Shown: positions 40,220-53,027 of the stretch, one piece after another
Layout: every line of letters begins with the position of its first letter
Position numbering within the stretch: position 1 is the first letter of the stretch
Source of the DNA: Shewanella sp. SNU WT4
GTDB taxonomy: Bacteria; Pseudomonadota; Gammaproteobacteria; Enterobacterales; Shewanellaceae
Direction: 5' to 3'
Length of the DNA stretch: 64,000 bases
NCBI RefSeq assembly: GCF_006494715.1
Contig: NZ_CP041151.1
Location: 124,001 to 188,000, forward strand
Made by a program: the position numbers and the translations under genes
Notes under the pieces: generated by a model
Databases searched by the model: none
Told to the model about the DNA's origin: nothing
The model's input: the letters and a program-made list of their open reading frames with translations, nothing else

Positions 40220-40308
40220 TTTAGTGGTGGCTTGCGCTTCTCACTAAATTCTTTTAGCGTCGCTAACGTGTCAGCGTTAGGAGACGTGCTTTTGCAAGCA
40301 AATTAGGC

Positions 40309-40425
40309 GCCTGGAGATGACCTACTCTCGCATGGGGAAACCCCACACTACCATCGGCGCGACTGCGTTTCACTTCTGAGTTCGGAATGGGATCAGGTGG
40401 TGCCACAGTGCTATGGTCTCCAGAC
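40309..40425 (-). rRNA. rrf: 5S ribosomal RNA
   Basis: About 117 nt from TGTCTGGAGACCATAGC to the complementary 3' end CATCTCCAGGC. The loop sequences CCGAACTCAGAAGTGAAAC and CCCCATGCGAGAGTAGG are diagnostic of gammaproteobacterial 5S. Ends are estimated from the pairing of the terminal helix and may be off by a few bases. It lies between tRNA-Val and tRNA-Asp. Confidence 0.95.
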
Positions 40426-40457
40426 AAATTTGGAATTCGGAAAGCTGTGAAAAAATA

Positions 40458-40533
40458 TGGTGGTCGCTACTGGGCTCGAACCAGTGACCCCCTCCTTGTA
40501 AGGGAGGTGCTCTCCCAGCTGAGCTAAGCGACC
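40458..40533 (-). tRNA. tRNA-Val (anticodon TAC), between 23S and 5S
   Basis: 76-nt cloverleaf with encoded CCA. Acceptor GGTCGCT pairs with AGCGACC, and the anticodon stem CCTCC/GGAGG encloses CTTACAA, giving anticodon TAC (valine). D-arm and T-arm (GGTTCGAGCCC) are normal. It lies between the 3' end of 23S and the 5' end of 5S, which is not the usual position: tRNAs normally lie in the 16S-23S spacer or after 5S. Confidence 0.95.
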
Positions 40534-40603
40534 TGGGATTTTTTGCTATTGAGTACTCAATCTTCAATCAAGTATTTTTCGATTCTTTCAGGCTTGTTCA
40601 GTA

Positions 40604-40620
40604 AAACCCATCTGGGTTGT

Positions 40621-40629
<9 letters not shown>
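40604..40629 (-). other. 23S rRNA 3' arm of the RNase III processing stem
   Basis: Together with 43506-43531 this forms a 26-bp inverted repeat with two mismatches (the two arms flank and include the ends of 23S). Such stems are cut by RNase III to release pre-23S. The pairing shows both ends of the 23S gene are intact. Confidence 0.8.
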
Positions 40630-43505
<2,876 letters not shown>

Positions 43506-43512
<7 letters not shown>

Positions 43513-43531
43513 ATACAACCCAAATGAGTTT
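43506..43531 (-). other. 23S rRNA 5' arm of the RNase III processing stem
   Basis: Partner of 40604-40629: 24 of 26 positions are complementary across the two flanks of the 23S gene. It is expected to be cut by RNase III during rRNA maturation. Confidence 0.8.
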
Positions 43532-43712
43532 CACTTGAGCGTATTGCAACTAGCTGGTTTTTACTGTCTCTTGCTTTCGCAAAAGAACGCCTTGATTTAC
43601 TTCATTTCTGAAGTTAAAGAATATCCAAAACACTTGATTAAAGTATTTTGAGAACTCAATTTTGTATCACCTAATGCTCGCGCACTAAGTTCTACTATCA
43701 GCTTTCCAAATT

Positions 43713-43724
43713 TTTAAAGAACAT
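43713..43724 (-). promoter_or_regulatory. boxA-like antitermination element in the 16S-23S spacer
   Basis: TGTTCTTTAAAAA on the minus strand resembles the boxA core TGCTCTTTAACA and sits between tRNA-Ala and 23S, the usual place for the spacer boxA that recruits NusB/NusE antitermination factors. Confidence 0.6.
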
Positions 43725-43836
43725 ATTTCAACGACTTGGTTGAAATTAGGCTTAAAAAAGCCAAAGATAAATTTTACATTATCTTTGGCATTTCTATTCC
43801 AAAATCTGCAATGGTGTCCATTTCTAATCAGAGAAA

Positions 43837-43912
43837 TGGTGGAGCTATGCGGGATCGAACCGCAGACCTCCTGCGTGCAAGGCAGGCGCTCTCCCAGCTG
43901 AGCTATAGCCCC
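43837..43912 (-). tRNA. tRNA-Ala (anticodon TGC)
   Basis: 76 nt with encoded CCA. Acceptor GGGGCTA, anticodon loop CTTGCAC giving TGC (alanine), T-arm CGGTTCGATCCCG. The acceptor stem has a wobble in its lower part (GGGGCTA with TAGCTCC). Second tRNA in the 16S-23S spacer, after tRNA-Ile, as in E. coli rrnA and rrnD. Confidence 0.97.
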
Positions 43913-43979
43913 ATTGCAGCAGTCGAAAACATATTGAAACCTAAAACATCCGCCAAATCGGTTTGATAACAAAACAATT

Positions 43980-44056
<77 letters not shown>

Positions 44057-44087
44057 ATGCTTTGGTCTCGCAATATTCTCTATCTTC

Positions 44088-44119
44088 TATCAGACAATCT
44101 ATGTGAACACTCAACAGTA
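44088..44119 (-). other. 16S rRNA 3' arm of the RNase III processing stem
   Basis: This stretch in the 16S-23S spacer is complementary over about 30 bases, with a few mismatches and one bulge, to the 16S leader at 45820-45850. The pair flanks the 16S gene and would form the pre-16S processing helix. Confidence 0.75.
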
Positions 44120-44136
44120 ACCGTAAATCGCATAGG

Positions 44137-45682
<1,546 letters not shown>

Positions 45683-45819
45683 AAGTTTTGTTCGGACCCG
45701 AAAGTCCTGCTCAATGAATCCTGTCGATTCGATGATAAATCATCAAATTTGCATGTTATGCGGACTTCGTTCGTTGATGTCTCTTGCGAGACGTGTTAAA
45801 TCGTTGTCGATTTATCAAC

Positions 45820-45850
45820 TACTGTGAATGTCCACATAGATTGTCTGATA
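45820..45850 (-). other. 16S rRNA 5' arm of the RNase III processing stem
   Basis: Leader segment complementary to 44088-44119 around the 16S gene. The sequence TATCAGACAATCTATGTG on the leader matches the partner exactly over its first 18 bases. It sits between boxA and the mature 16S start. Confidence 0.75.
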
Positions 45851-45852
45851 AA

Positions 45853-45864
45853 TTGTTAAAGAAC
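45853..45864 (-). promoter_or_regulatory. boxA antitermination element in the 16S leader
   Basis: GTTCTTTAACAA on the minus strand matches the boxA core (TGCTCTTTAACA) in nine or more positions. It lies about 35 bases after promoter P2, as in E. coli rrn leaders. Confidence 0.7.
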
Positions 45865-45897
45865 GTGACCGTGATTTCTCACTGGTCAGGGCTGAGT

Positions 45898-45925
45898 ATT
45901 CTACACACCCTTATTTCAGCGTCAA
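45898..45925 (-). promoter_or_regulatory. rRNA operon promoter P2
   Basis: On the minus strand TTGACG (45920-45925), a 16-base spacer and TAGAAT (45898-45903). The 16-base spacer is typical of rrn promoters. The A/T-rich bases immediately upstream (45926-45960) could act as an UP element. Confidence 0.75.
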
Positions 45926-46059
45926 GTGTTTTTTGATGTTTTTCACGAATGAAAAACTCGCTAACTCGTTGACTCCCAAGCTTTGAATTACTATCGAACT
46001 CAACACTTGACTGACGCTTACAACTTGTTTTATCAAGTCTGCCGTGTCAGTGGTTGCAG

Positions 46060-46087
46060 ATTATAGAGAAGCGAGCGTTAAGCGCAA
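46060..46087 (-). promoter_or_regulatory. rRNA operon promoter P1
   Basis: On the minus strand TTGCGC (46082-46087), a 16-base spacer and a perfect TATAAT (46060-46065). It lies 162 bases upstream of P2, giving the tandem P1-P2 layout of enteric rRNA operons. The rest of the gap up to the RRM gene (46088-46345) has no gene I can support. Confidence 0.75.
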
Positions 46088-46345
46088 CCCTTATTTACGC
46101 AAAGGCTAATCAAGCGCTCACGTTTTCAGCAACCTGTTTAATTAGCCAGCAAAAATGGACGTTTTTGACTTTGTTAGGATGGAGCATGAGGGCAAACATA
46201 GACGCCAAATGGGCTGATATCGACATATTTGGCAATAATGCCTGAAAAAACACCAATGCTCTGGTTTAATTTCATACATTTTATTAAGATAGGCAGGTTA
46301 TTAACAGAATTTTTATTTCTCTTTCACTTAATCAGAGATTTTTCT

Positions 46346-46801
46346 ATGTCTAAGTCATTACTTCTGACTGTTATCGTCGCAGTAATAGGTGCAGTTGTTT
46401 TTTATCAATTCCTGCCAGCAATTCATCCAGCAATGGCCTACATTCTTGGCGTTATTCTAGTTGCTATTATTTACAATATTAATTCTGCCTCACAAGCGTC
46501 TTCTAACGAAAGCTATAGCGGTCCAACTATGACTCTTTATATAGGCAACCTGCCTTATAAAGTACGCGAGTCTGAGGTTGAAGAATTATTTAGCCAGCAC
46601 GGCCCGGTTATCAGTGTGCGTTTGGTAAGAGATCGTAAGACGGGTCGCCGTAAAGGCTTTGGCTTCGTTGAGATGTCAGATAAGGGCGCTAAGTCTGCAA
46701 TGAAAACTTTAAATGATGCGTTATTCCAAGAACGCACCATTAAAGTGAGAGAAGCGAAAACTCAAGATTCGGAAGCTGAAAAAGCTGAGATGGCGTCATA
46801 A
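46346..46801 (+). CDS. Membrane-anchored RRM RNA-binding protein
   Basis: Predicted RNA-binding protein of about 151 residues. The N-terminus has two hydrophobic segments (about residues 4-22 and 28-46) separated by a short loop, then a Ser-rich linker, then one RNA recognition motif. RNP2 is LYIGNLPY (64-71) and RNP1 is RKGFGFVEM (102-110). The C-terminal tail is Glu/Ala-rich. RRM proteins of this size occur in cyanobacteria and many gammaproteobacteria, but a transmembrane hairpin ahead of the RRM is less common. ATG 46346 is chosen because an upstream extension gives a non-homologous hydrophobic lead; no strong ribosome site is visible. The 3' end overlaps convergent murI by 40 bases. The RNA target is unknown. 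Confidence 0.8.
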   Translation: MSKSLLLTVIVAVIGAVVFYQFLPAIHPAMAYILGVILVAIIYNINSASQASSNESYSGPTMTLYIGNLPYKVRESEVEELFSQHGPVISVRLVRDRKTGRRKGFGFVEMSDKGAKSAMKTLNDALFQERTIKVREAKTQDSEAEKAEMAS

Positions 46802-47580
46802 GCAGTCACTCGACTAAAGCCTTTACGCTGTAAACCGTGCAGCAAGCCAGAACTGATTTGCATGCTTGTATATATGCCAACCAGTTCTGCTTGTTGATTT
46901 ATCTTAAGCTTATTGTCTGTTTGCTCAAGCAAACTCACTACCCGCCTCGCAATTGCCGCTCCAGAATCCAATAGCTGTACTTTATCACCTAGCACACTAG
47001 AGATTTCATCGCTCAAGAGTGGAAAATGGGTGCACCCCAAGACTAAGGTATCAATATCATCGTTAAGCATTGGCGCTAGGATAGTTGCTAGTTGCTTATG
47101 ATCCACAGGAATCCCAGCAAGCTTAGCCTCCCCCATCATCACTAATTCAGATGAGGCATATAAGCTAACTTGACAGTGCGGAGCAAATTGCTCAATCAAT
47201 TGCCGAGTATAAGCGCGCTTAATGGTTCCAGGCGTTGCCAATAAACCAATGCGGCCATTAACCGTAAGTTTGGCTGCGGGCTTAATGGCAGGAACTACAC
47301 CAACCACGGGAATAGATAGTTTTTGTCTCAGCGGCGGTAACACTAAGGTGCTTGCCGTGTTGCAAGCCACCACCACTAATTTGGCGTTAGTTCTTGCTAC
47401 TTGTTCGCAAATCAAAGCAACGCAGCCATCGATAAGTACTTGTTCTGCCAATTCACCATAAGGCAGGCGGGCATTATCAAATACATAGAGATAGTTCTCG
47501 CTTGGGAGTAATCGCTGAATTTCAGCAAGTACCGATAAGCCACCAATACCGGAGTCGAACACTAAAATAGGTTGAGACAA
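46762..47580 (-). CDS. murI: Glutamate racemase
   Basis: Converts L- to D-glutamate for peptidoglycan. Two catalytic cysteines are visible in VACNTAST and LGCTHFPLL; the start-region motif is VFDSGIGGLSVLAE. TTG 47580 is proposed because it gives the compact start SQPILVFDSGIGG seen in relatives (272 residues); the frame continues to an ATG at 47631 and a TTG at 47640. The gene ends inside the 3' end of the convergent RRM gene, so the two coding sequences overlap tail to tail. Essential in most bacteria. Confidence 0.93.
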   Translation of the reverse strand: MSQPILVFDSGIGGLSVLAEIQRLLPSENYLYVFDNARLPYGELAEQVLIDGCVALICEQVARTNAKLVVVACNTASTLVLPPLRQKLSIPVVGVVPAIKPAAKLTVNGRIGLLATPGTIKRAYTRQLIEQFAPHCQVSLYASSELVMMGEAKLAGIPVDHKQLATILAPMLNDDIDTLVLGCTHFPLLSDEISSVLGDKVQLLDSGAAIARRVVSLLEQTDNKLKINQQAELVGIYTSMQISSGLLHGLQRKGFSRVTAYDAISAFSASES

Positions 47581-47712
47581 AGTAGGTTCCAGATATTTGC
47601 ACAAGACGGTGATTTTCCCACAGCAATCCATAAAGCGCAAAAGCCGATACTGGACAAGTTCGTCAGCTAGTATACTATTTGCGCCCCAATATTATGTCTA
47701 TGGTACCACCTT

Positions 47713-48816
47713 ATGAATTTTGCCGCGCTCGATCCAGCCAGCTACCAAACACAACTCGATGATAAAATTAAGCAGCTGTCGGCTGATTTCGCAGAATTCT
47801 CACCACCACAGATCCAAGCATTTGCTTCTGCACCGGCTCATTACCGTATGCGCGCCGAGTTTCGCGTATGGCATGAAGGTGAAGACCTGTATTACTACAT
47901 GTTTGATAACGAAACCCAGCAAAAAGTAAGATGCGATCAGTTCTTACCCGCCAGCAAGCTGATTAATGACATGATGTTGGCGCTGATGGCTGAATTACGC
48001 CCGAATAAAGCTTTACGTCATAAGCTCTTTCAAGTGGATTTCCTTTCCACGGTTAGCGGCGAAATTTTGGTATCTCTGCTTTATCATCGCCAGCTTGATA
48101 GCGAATGGCAGCAAGAGGCTGAAGCCCTAAAAGCCAGATTAGGGCAGCAATTTAACGTCAACTTGATTGGCCGTGCCCGCAAACAGAAAATCACTTTAGA
48201 TAAAGATTTTGTGGTTGAAGCCATAGAAGTCAAAGGCAAGGTATTAAAGTACAAGCAAATCGAGAATAGCTTTACTCAACCTAACGCTGGCGTATCAGTG
48301 CACATGTTGGAGTGGGCAATTGATGTGACTCAAGATAGCCAAGGCGATTTATTAGAGCTGTATTGCGGTAACGGTAACTTCTCAATCGCATTAGCCCCAA
48401 ACTTTAATCGGGTATTAGCCACTGAGCTTGCTAAACCGTCTGTGGATTCAGCGCAGTACAATATCGCCATCAACAACATAGATAACCTGCAAATTATCCG
48501 TATGTCGGCTGAAGATTTTAGCGAAGCTATGAATCACGGCCGTCAATTCACGCGCTTAAAGGATATCGATCTTAAGAGTTATCAGTGCAACACCATATTT
48601 GTTGACCCCCCACGGGCGGGCCTAGATCCAGATACGGTAGCATTAGTGCAAGGGTATGAGCGCATTTTGTATATTTCATGCAATCCAGACACCTTAAAAG
48701 ATAACCTGAAAGTGCTGACCCAAACCCATGACGTTAAACAGTTTGCCCTGTTCGATCAGTTCCCATATACCCACCATAAAGAATGTGGCGTGTTATTGGT
48801 GCGCAAATCTGCCTAA
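47713..48816 (+). CDS. trmA: tRNA (uracil-5-)-methyltransferase
   Basis: Makes m5U54 in the T-loop of tRNA with SAM. It has 367 residues, the short TrmA type without the TRAM domain or iron-sulfur cluster of RlmC/RlmD. SAM motif [14 protein letters not shown] near residue 215, DPPRAGLD near 300, and the catalytic Cys with its neighbours in [12 protein letters not shown] near 325. It is divergent from murI. A terminator lies 32 bases after the stop. Confidence 0.95.
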   Translation: MNFAALDPASYQTQLDDKIKQLSADFAEFSPPQIQAFASAPAHYRMRAEFRVWHEGEDLYYYMFDNETQQKVRCDQFLPASKLINDMMLALMAELRPNKALRHKLFQVDFLSTVSGEILVSLLYHRQLDSEWQQEAEALKARLGQQFNVNLIGRARKQKITLDKDFVVEAIEVKGKVLKYKQIENSFTQPNAGVSVHMLEWAIDVTQDSQGDLLELYCGNGNFSIALAPNFNRVLATELAKPSVDSAQYNIAINNIDNLQIIRMSAEDFSEAMNHGRQFTRLKDIDLKSYQCNTIFVDPPRAGLDPDTVALVQGYERILYISCNPDTLKDNLKVLTQTHDVKQFALFDQFPYTHHKECGVLLVRKSA

Positions 48817-48847
48817 TCGAAACTAGCGTAAACATTAAAACACCATA

Positions 48848-48871
48848 AAAAGGAGCCCTACGGCTCCTTTT
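48848..48871. terminator. Bidirectional terminator between trmA and fabR
   Basis: The 10-bp stem AAAAGGAGCC/GGCTCCTTTT (48848-48857 with 48862-48871) with a 4-nt loop has A- and T-rich ends in both directions. It separates convergent trmA and fabR. Confidence 0.85.
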
Positions 48872-49490
48872 ATACAGCAGTACCTGTAATTCTAAGCTGC
48901 AGCATTTCGGCGCCTTTGGCGACCATACGCAGTTGCATCACCAATTGCTCGGCCAAGATTTTACGCTCGACTCGCTTCATATCTAAGGCCGCAGCGCCAG
49001 CATTAAACACCAGCGTCACTAAAGCTTCCGCTTGAGCGCGGGCTAAATCAGGAGAACGACCAGTGGACGCTTCAATATAATGCGTCAGTTCAGAAATAAA
49101 GTGCTCGATTTCGCGGGCTACCGCGGCTCTAAAAGCTGCCGAAGTGCCTGAGCGTTCATGCAGCAAAATACGAAACACGTTAGGGTTAGAATCCAGCACT
49201 TCCATAAAGGTTTCCACTGAAATTCGGATAACACTGCCACCCGCTTCAGCGCGCTGGCGCCCTTTGCGCATCATCTGGCGCAAGGTTAAGCCGCCCTCAT
49301 CCACCATGGTCAGACCTAATTCATTCATGTCTTTAAAGTGGCGATAGAAAGAAGTGGGCGCAATATTGGCCTCACGAGCGACTTCACGCAAACTCAAGCT
49401 AGAAAAACTCCGCTCCGCACTTAATTGATTAAATGCGGCATCCACTAATGCTCGCCGTGTCTTCTCTTTTTGCTGCGCGCGGATCCCCAT
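48870..49490 (-). CDS. fabR: HTH-type unsaturated fatty acid repressor FabR, TetR family
   Basis: Senses acyl-CoA or acyl-ACP pools and represses unsaturated fatty acid genes (fabA and fabB in E. coli). It has 206 residues. The N-terminal TetR HTH spans [31 protein letters not shown], almost identical to E. coli FabR. The start is ATG 49490 because it gives [13 protein letters not shown] and has GGAAG upstream; the frame extends four codons further. It is divergent from a fatty acid desaturase, and a palindromic operator sits in the gap, so it probably controls that gene and perhaps itself. Confidence 0.94.
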   Translation of the reverse strand: MGIRAQQKEKTRRALVDAAFNQLSAERSFSSLSLREVAREANIAPTSFYRHFKDMNELGLTMVDEGGLTLRQMMRKGRQRAEAGGSVIRISVETFMEVLDSNPNVFRILLHERSGTSAAFRAAVAREIEHFISELTHYIEASTGRSPDLARAQAEALVTLVFNAGAAALDMKRVERKILAEQLVMQLRMVAKGAEMLQLRITGTAV

Positions 49491-49559
49491 GCTGTCTTCC
49501 ATATTGAGATTGATTTAGCGAATGATACCGTTTTTATTGAGTAAACACAGCCCTCAGTC

Positions 49560-49588
49560 TTGACCGAAAATCGAACAAAGGCTAAATT
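49560..49588 (+). promoter_or_regulatory. Desaturase promoter
   Basis: TTGACC (49560-49565), a 17-base spacer and TAAATT (49583-49588) give a good sigma70 promoter ending directly against the palindromic operator at 49589-49606. Confidence 0.7.
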
Positions 49589-49606
49589 AGCTTACAGATG
49601 TACGCT
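49589..49606 (+). promoter_or_regulatory. Palindromic FabR-type operator
   Basis: AGCTTACAGATGTACGCT is an 18-bp near-perfect palindrome: AGC(T/G)TACA, two bases, TGTACGCT, with one mismatch. The AGCGTACA/TGTACGCT half-sites resemble those I associate with FabR/DesT-family regulators. It starts right after the -10, covering the likely start site, 21 bases before the desaturase ATG at 49627. Confidence 0.7.
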
Positions 49607-49626
49607 CATTTAACATGGAAGCCTTG

Positions 49627-50736
49627 ATGCGCAAACCCCCGATTATTTGGACCAATGTTCTAATCTTCTCAATCACTTTCGCCATTGCCTTTATTTTCGT
49701 TCCTTGGCGTGCCATCATCCATGGCTTCGATGGTATGGAATGGCTGGCATTTATCGTGCTGGCATTTTTCAGTGGTTTATCTATTACTGCGGGCTATCAC
49801 AGACTCTGGTCCCACAAGACTTATAAAGTTCACCCAGTCATCCGCGTGATTTACGCTCTCGGCGGGGCGCTGGCCTTACAAAACAGTGCATTACATTGGT
49901 GCAGCGATCATCGCATTCATCATAAGCATGTCGATAATAATGATAGAGACCCCTATTCCGCCAAAATGGGCTTTTGGTACAGCCACATAGGTTGGATGCT
50001 ACGGGAATACCAACACCAGCGTTATCATGACTACAGCAACGTCAAAGACTTGCAAAATGATGCGATAGTCATGTGGCAACATAAGCATTATGTCAGCCTG
50101 TTATTGGTGATGAACCTTGGCCTGCCTTTGTTCTTGGGCTGGCTCAATGGCGACATGCTCTCTATGTTGCTCATGGCTGGTTTCTTACGTTTAGTGGTAG
50201 TGCACCACTGCACCTTCTTCATTAACTCGCTGGCCCACATTTGGGGCAAACAGCCATATACAGATAAAAATACCGCGCGGGATAATGGTTTAATCGCGCT
50301 GTTAACTTATGGCGAGGGTTACCATAATTTTCATCACATCTTTGAATATGATTATCGCAATGGCATTCACTGGTGGCAGTACGATCCCACTAAGTGGTTG
50401 ATTAAGCTATTTTCATATTGTGGTCTGGCTAAAGATCTGCGCCAAGTACCGCAAGAGCGCATTGAAACCGCCAAGTTAGAAATGCAGCTGAAGCAGGCGC
50501 AAACTCAGCTAGCCAAATTGCCGAATGGCGAAGTGTGGATGAGCAAGCTTGATAATGAGTATGAAGATATAAAACAAGCACTTATCGCATACTACCAAGC
50601 AAAGAAAGCCTTGCTGGACGCTAAACGGCAAACCCTCAGCTATTGCGATTTAAAGCAAGAGGTTGCCGAACTGCGGATTAATTTGACGCATAAATTTAAG
50701 CATTGGCAGCGGGTGACGCGGGAGCTTCCTTTCTAA
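49627..50736 (+). CDS. Membrane fatty acid (acyl-CoA delta-9 type) desaturase
   Basis: Diiron membrane desaturase of about 369 residues. The three histidine boxes are HRLWSH (about 56), HRIHHKH (about 93) and HNFHHIF (about 235), in the order of stearoyl-CoA/DesA desaturases. Four or so membrane segments surround them. A C-terminal extension of about 100 residues (after SYCGLAKDL) is predicted helical and rich in Lys/Gln/Ala, possibly a coiled coil. ATG 49627 is chosen with GGAAG upstream; an ATG at 49615 lies in the same frame. Regulation by FabR is suggested by the operator. It probably gives aerobic control of membrane fluidity beside FabA/FabB. Confidence 0.92.
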   Translation: MRKPPIIWTNVLIFSITFAIAFIFVPWRAIIHGFDGMEWLAFIVLAFFSGLSITAGYHRLWSHKTYKVHPVIRVIYALGGALALQNSALHWCSDHRIHHKHVDNNDRDPYSAKMGFWYSHIGWMLREYQHQRYHDYSNVKDLQNDAIVMWQHKHYVSLLLVMNLGLPLFLGWLNGDMLSMLLMAGFLRLVVVHHCTFFINSLAHIWGKQPYTDKNTARDNGLIALLTYGEGYHNFHHIFEYDYRNGIHWWQYDPTKWLIKLFSYCGLAKDLRQVPQERIETAKLEMQLKQAQTQLAKLPNGEVWMSKLDNEYEDIKQALIAYYQAKKALLDAKRQTLSYCDLKQEVAELRINLTHKFKHWQRVTRELPF

Positions 50737-50838
50737 CCACAGACCTTGTGCTAGGCCGCTTATTTACAAGCCTAAGTTGCATGACGCCTATATCTGGCTA
50801 TTATGTTCGACATAATATTCCGCTTACAGGTGTCTGCA

Positions 50839-51879
50839 ATGGCAAGTAATATCAAATTAACCGAATATAGCCATGGAGCTGGTTGCGGTTGCAAAATCTC
50901 TCCTAAAGTTCTGAGCACCATTTTAGGCTCGCAACTCCCTGAATTTAAAGATCCTAACTTGTTAGTTGGTAATCAAAGTCGTGATGATGCCGCAGTTTAT
51001 CGTTTAAATGATGAAACCGGCATTATCAGCACTACCGACTTCTTCATGCCGATTGTCGATGACCCTTTTACCTTCGGCCGCATTGCTGCCACTAACGCCA
51101 TCAGTGATATTTATGCCATGGGTGGCACACCTATCATGGCGATTGCGATTTTAGGTTGGCCAGTGAATAAGCTCAGCGCGGAAGTTGCCCAGCAAGTTGT
51201 TGATGGCGGACGTCAAGCCTGCGCCGATGCGGGTATTGTTCTTGCCGGTGGCCACAGCATTGATGCTCCTGAGCCTATTTTTGGTTTAGCGGTTACTGGT
51301 CAAATCCCATTAACTGAATTAAAGCAAAACAATACCGCGCAAGCGGGCGATCGCTTATATCTGACTAAGCCGATTGGTGTGGGCATTTTAACCACAGCGC
51401 AGAAGCAAAAGAAATTGGCCGATGAAGACTTACATATAGCGCCAGAAGCTATGTGCCAGTTAAACAAGGTTGGCGCCAAGATAGCTAAAATCAGCAGCGT
51501 AAATGCCATGACAGATGTCACTGGCTTTGGTCTTGCGGGTCACTTACTAGAAATGTGTCACGGCGCCAATGTTAGCGCGCAAATTGATATGGCGGCATTG
51601 CCTTTGCTGACTAAGACCCAACATTATTTGGATCTTGGCTGCATTCCTGGTGGCACCCATCGCAACTTTGATAGCTATGGTGAGCATTTACCAAGCCTGA
51701 CTGAGCAGCAAAAAGCACTGCTGTGCGATCCACAAACCAGTGGCGGCTTGTTAGTAGCAGTCTCAGCAGAAGGCGAAGCTGAACTGATTAACTTACTGAC
51801 CGCAGAAGGCATTGCTCCTATCTGTATCGGCAGCTTACTGCCAGCAGACAGCGCGACCACGACTGTGGAGCTCAAATAA
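50839..51879 (+). CDS. selD: Selenide, water dikinase (selenophosphate synthase)
   Basis: Makes selenophosphate from selenide and ATP, the selenium donor for selenocysteine and for tRNA selenouridine. It has 346 residues. The active site GAGCGCK has Cys16 and Lys19, so it is the cysteine form, not the selenocysteine form. [16 protein letters not shown] and [10 protein letters not shown] are further signatures. ATG 50839 is chosen because it gives [19 protein letters not shown]; an upstream open frame exists. Its TAA overlaps the selU ATG by one base (TAATG), so the two are coupled. Confidence 0.95.
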   Translation: MASNIKLTEYSHGAGCGCKISPKVLSTILGSQLPEFKDPNLLVGNQSRDDAAVYRLNDETGIISTTDFFMPIVDDPFTFGRIAATNAISDIYAMGGTPIMAIAILGWPVNKLSAEVAQQVVDGGRQACADAGIVLAGGHSIDAPEPIFGLAVTGQIPLTELKQNNTAQAGDRLYLTKPIGVGILTTAQKQKKLADEDLHIAPEAMCQLNKVGAKIAKISSVNAMTDVTGFGLAGHLLEMCHGANVSAQIDMAALPLLTKTQHYLDLGCIPGGTHRNFDSYGEHLPSLTEQQKALLCDPQTSGGLLVAVSAEGEAELINLLTAEGIAPICIGSLLPADSATTTVELK

Positions 51880-52976
51880 TGAGTCAAGTCATTCCAGCGA
51901 GTCAGTACCGGGATATTTTCCTCGAGGACCGACCGCTGATTGATACTCGGGCTCCGATTGAATTCATCAAAGGCGCATTCCCAAGCTCAGTCAATTTAGT
52001 CTTGATGAGCGATGGCGAGCGCCATAAAGTCGGTACTTGCTATAAAGAACAAGGCCCGGAGGCTGCGCTCGCTCTCGGCCATGAACTGGTCAGAGGCAAG
52101 CTCAAGCAGCAGCGCGTTGATGCGTGGCTGGATTTTATCAAGGCCAATCCCAATGCCTACATCAACTGTTTTCGTGGCGGCCAACGCTCACGCATTACTC
52201 AGCAGTGGATAAAAGATGCTGGGGTGGATGTTGCTTATGTTGAAGGTGGCTATAAGGCCATGCGCCAATATTTGATTGGTGTCATCGATAGTGTGCCACA
52301 GCAGTCTATGCAGATATTAAGCGGCATTACAGGTTCAGGTAAGACAGATTTTTTACTGCAGCGCCAAGAAGCGGTTGATCTTGAAGGCATAGCTAATCAC
52401 AGAGGTTCAAGCTTCGGTAAGAAGCATGAACCGCAGCCAACTCAGATTAATTTTGAGAACAACTTAGCTGTGGCGCTATTAAAGCATCAACAGCGCGCTT
52501 GCTCATCACTCTTACTGGAAGATGAAAGCTTTTTGATTGGCCGCTCGGCTATCCCACAAAGCTTTTATGAAAAGATGCAGCAAGCCGATGTATTAGTGCT
52601 GGAAGAATGTCAGGATGCGCGCTTACAACGCTTACTTAATGACTACGTGCATATCATGCACCAAGGTTACGTTGAGCGTTTAGGTGAAGAGCAAGGCTTT
52701 ATCGCCTTTAGCGCCTATCTTGAGCAAAGTATTACTGGCATTAAAAAGCGCTTAGGCGGCAAGCAATATGCTGAGTTCCAGCAGATTATTGCTAGCGCCT
52801 TAGATTTACAGCTGTCACGCAATGATACCTCTGGGCATTTAGCCTGGATTTCCTTACTGCTCGATATCTATTACGACCCTATGTATCAATATCAGCTGCA
52901 AGAAAAGGCGCCGCGAGTTAAATTCAAAGGCAGCCATGCGGATATGCATCAGTGGCTCGATGAACAAGCCAAATAA
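51879..52976 (+). CDS. selU: tRNA 2-selenouridine synthase
   Basis: Replaces sulfur in 2-thiouridine of the wobble position (s2U34) of tRNA-Lys, -Glu and -Gln with selenium, using selenophosphate from SelD. It has 365 residues. The rhodanese domain has catalytic Cys97 in CFRGGQRS, the same position as E. coli SelU (also called MnmH/YbbB). The C-terminal half carries a P-loop GITGSGKT near residue 148. The selD-selU pair suffices for this use of selenium; selA and selB are not in the window. Confidence 0.94.
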   Translation: MSQVIPASQYRDIFLEDRPLIDTRAPIEFIKGAFPSSVNLVLMSDGERHKVGTCYKEQGPEAALALGHELVRGKLKQQRVDAWLDFIKANPNAYINCFRGGQRSRITQQWIKDAGVDVAYVEGGYKAMRQYLIGVIDSVPQQSMQILSGITGSGKTDFLLQRQEAVDLEGIANHRGSSFGKKHEPQPTQINFENNLAVALLKHQQRACSSLLLEDESFLIGRSAIPQSFYEKMQQADVLVLEECQDARLQRLLNDYVHIMHQGYVERLGEEQGFIAFSAYLEQSITGIKKRLGGKQYAEFQQIIASALDLQLSRNDTSGHLAWISLLLDIYYDPMYQYQLQEKAPRVKFKGSHADMHQWLDEQAK

Positions 52977-52981
52977 ACACT

Positions 52982-53009
52982 AACGCCCTCATCTGAGGGC
53001 GTTATTTTT
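52982..53009. terminator. Terminator after selU
   Basis: The 9-bp stem AACGCCCTC/GAGGGCGTT (52982-52990 with 52995-53003) has a 4-nt loop and is followed by ATTTTTG. It serves selU and probably also the convergent MFS gene. Confidence 0.85.
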
Positions 53010-53027
53010 GCCGCTGTTTGCACTTAT

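Noticed and set aside
40143..40533. Possible phage attachment site at the tRNA-Asp or tRNA-Val gene
   Set aside because: No integrase gene or duplicated tRNA 3' end is seen in the neighbourhood.
46054..46245. 63-residue frame across the rRNA P1 promoter
   Set aside because: It overlaps a strong minus-strand rRNA promoter and lacks a ribosome site or homologous features.
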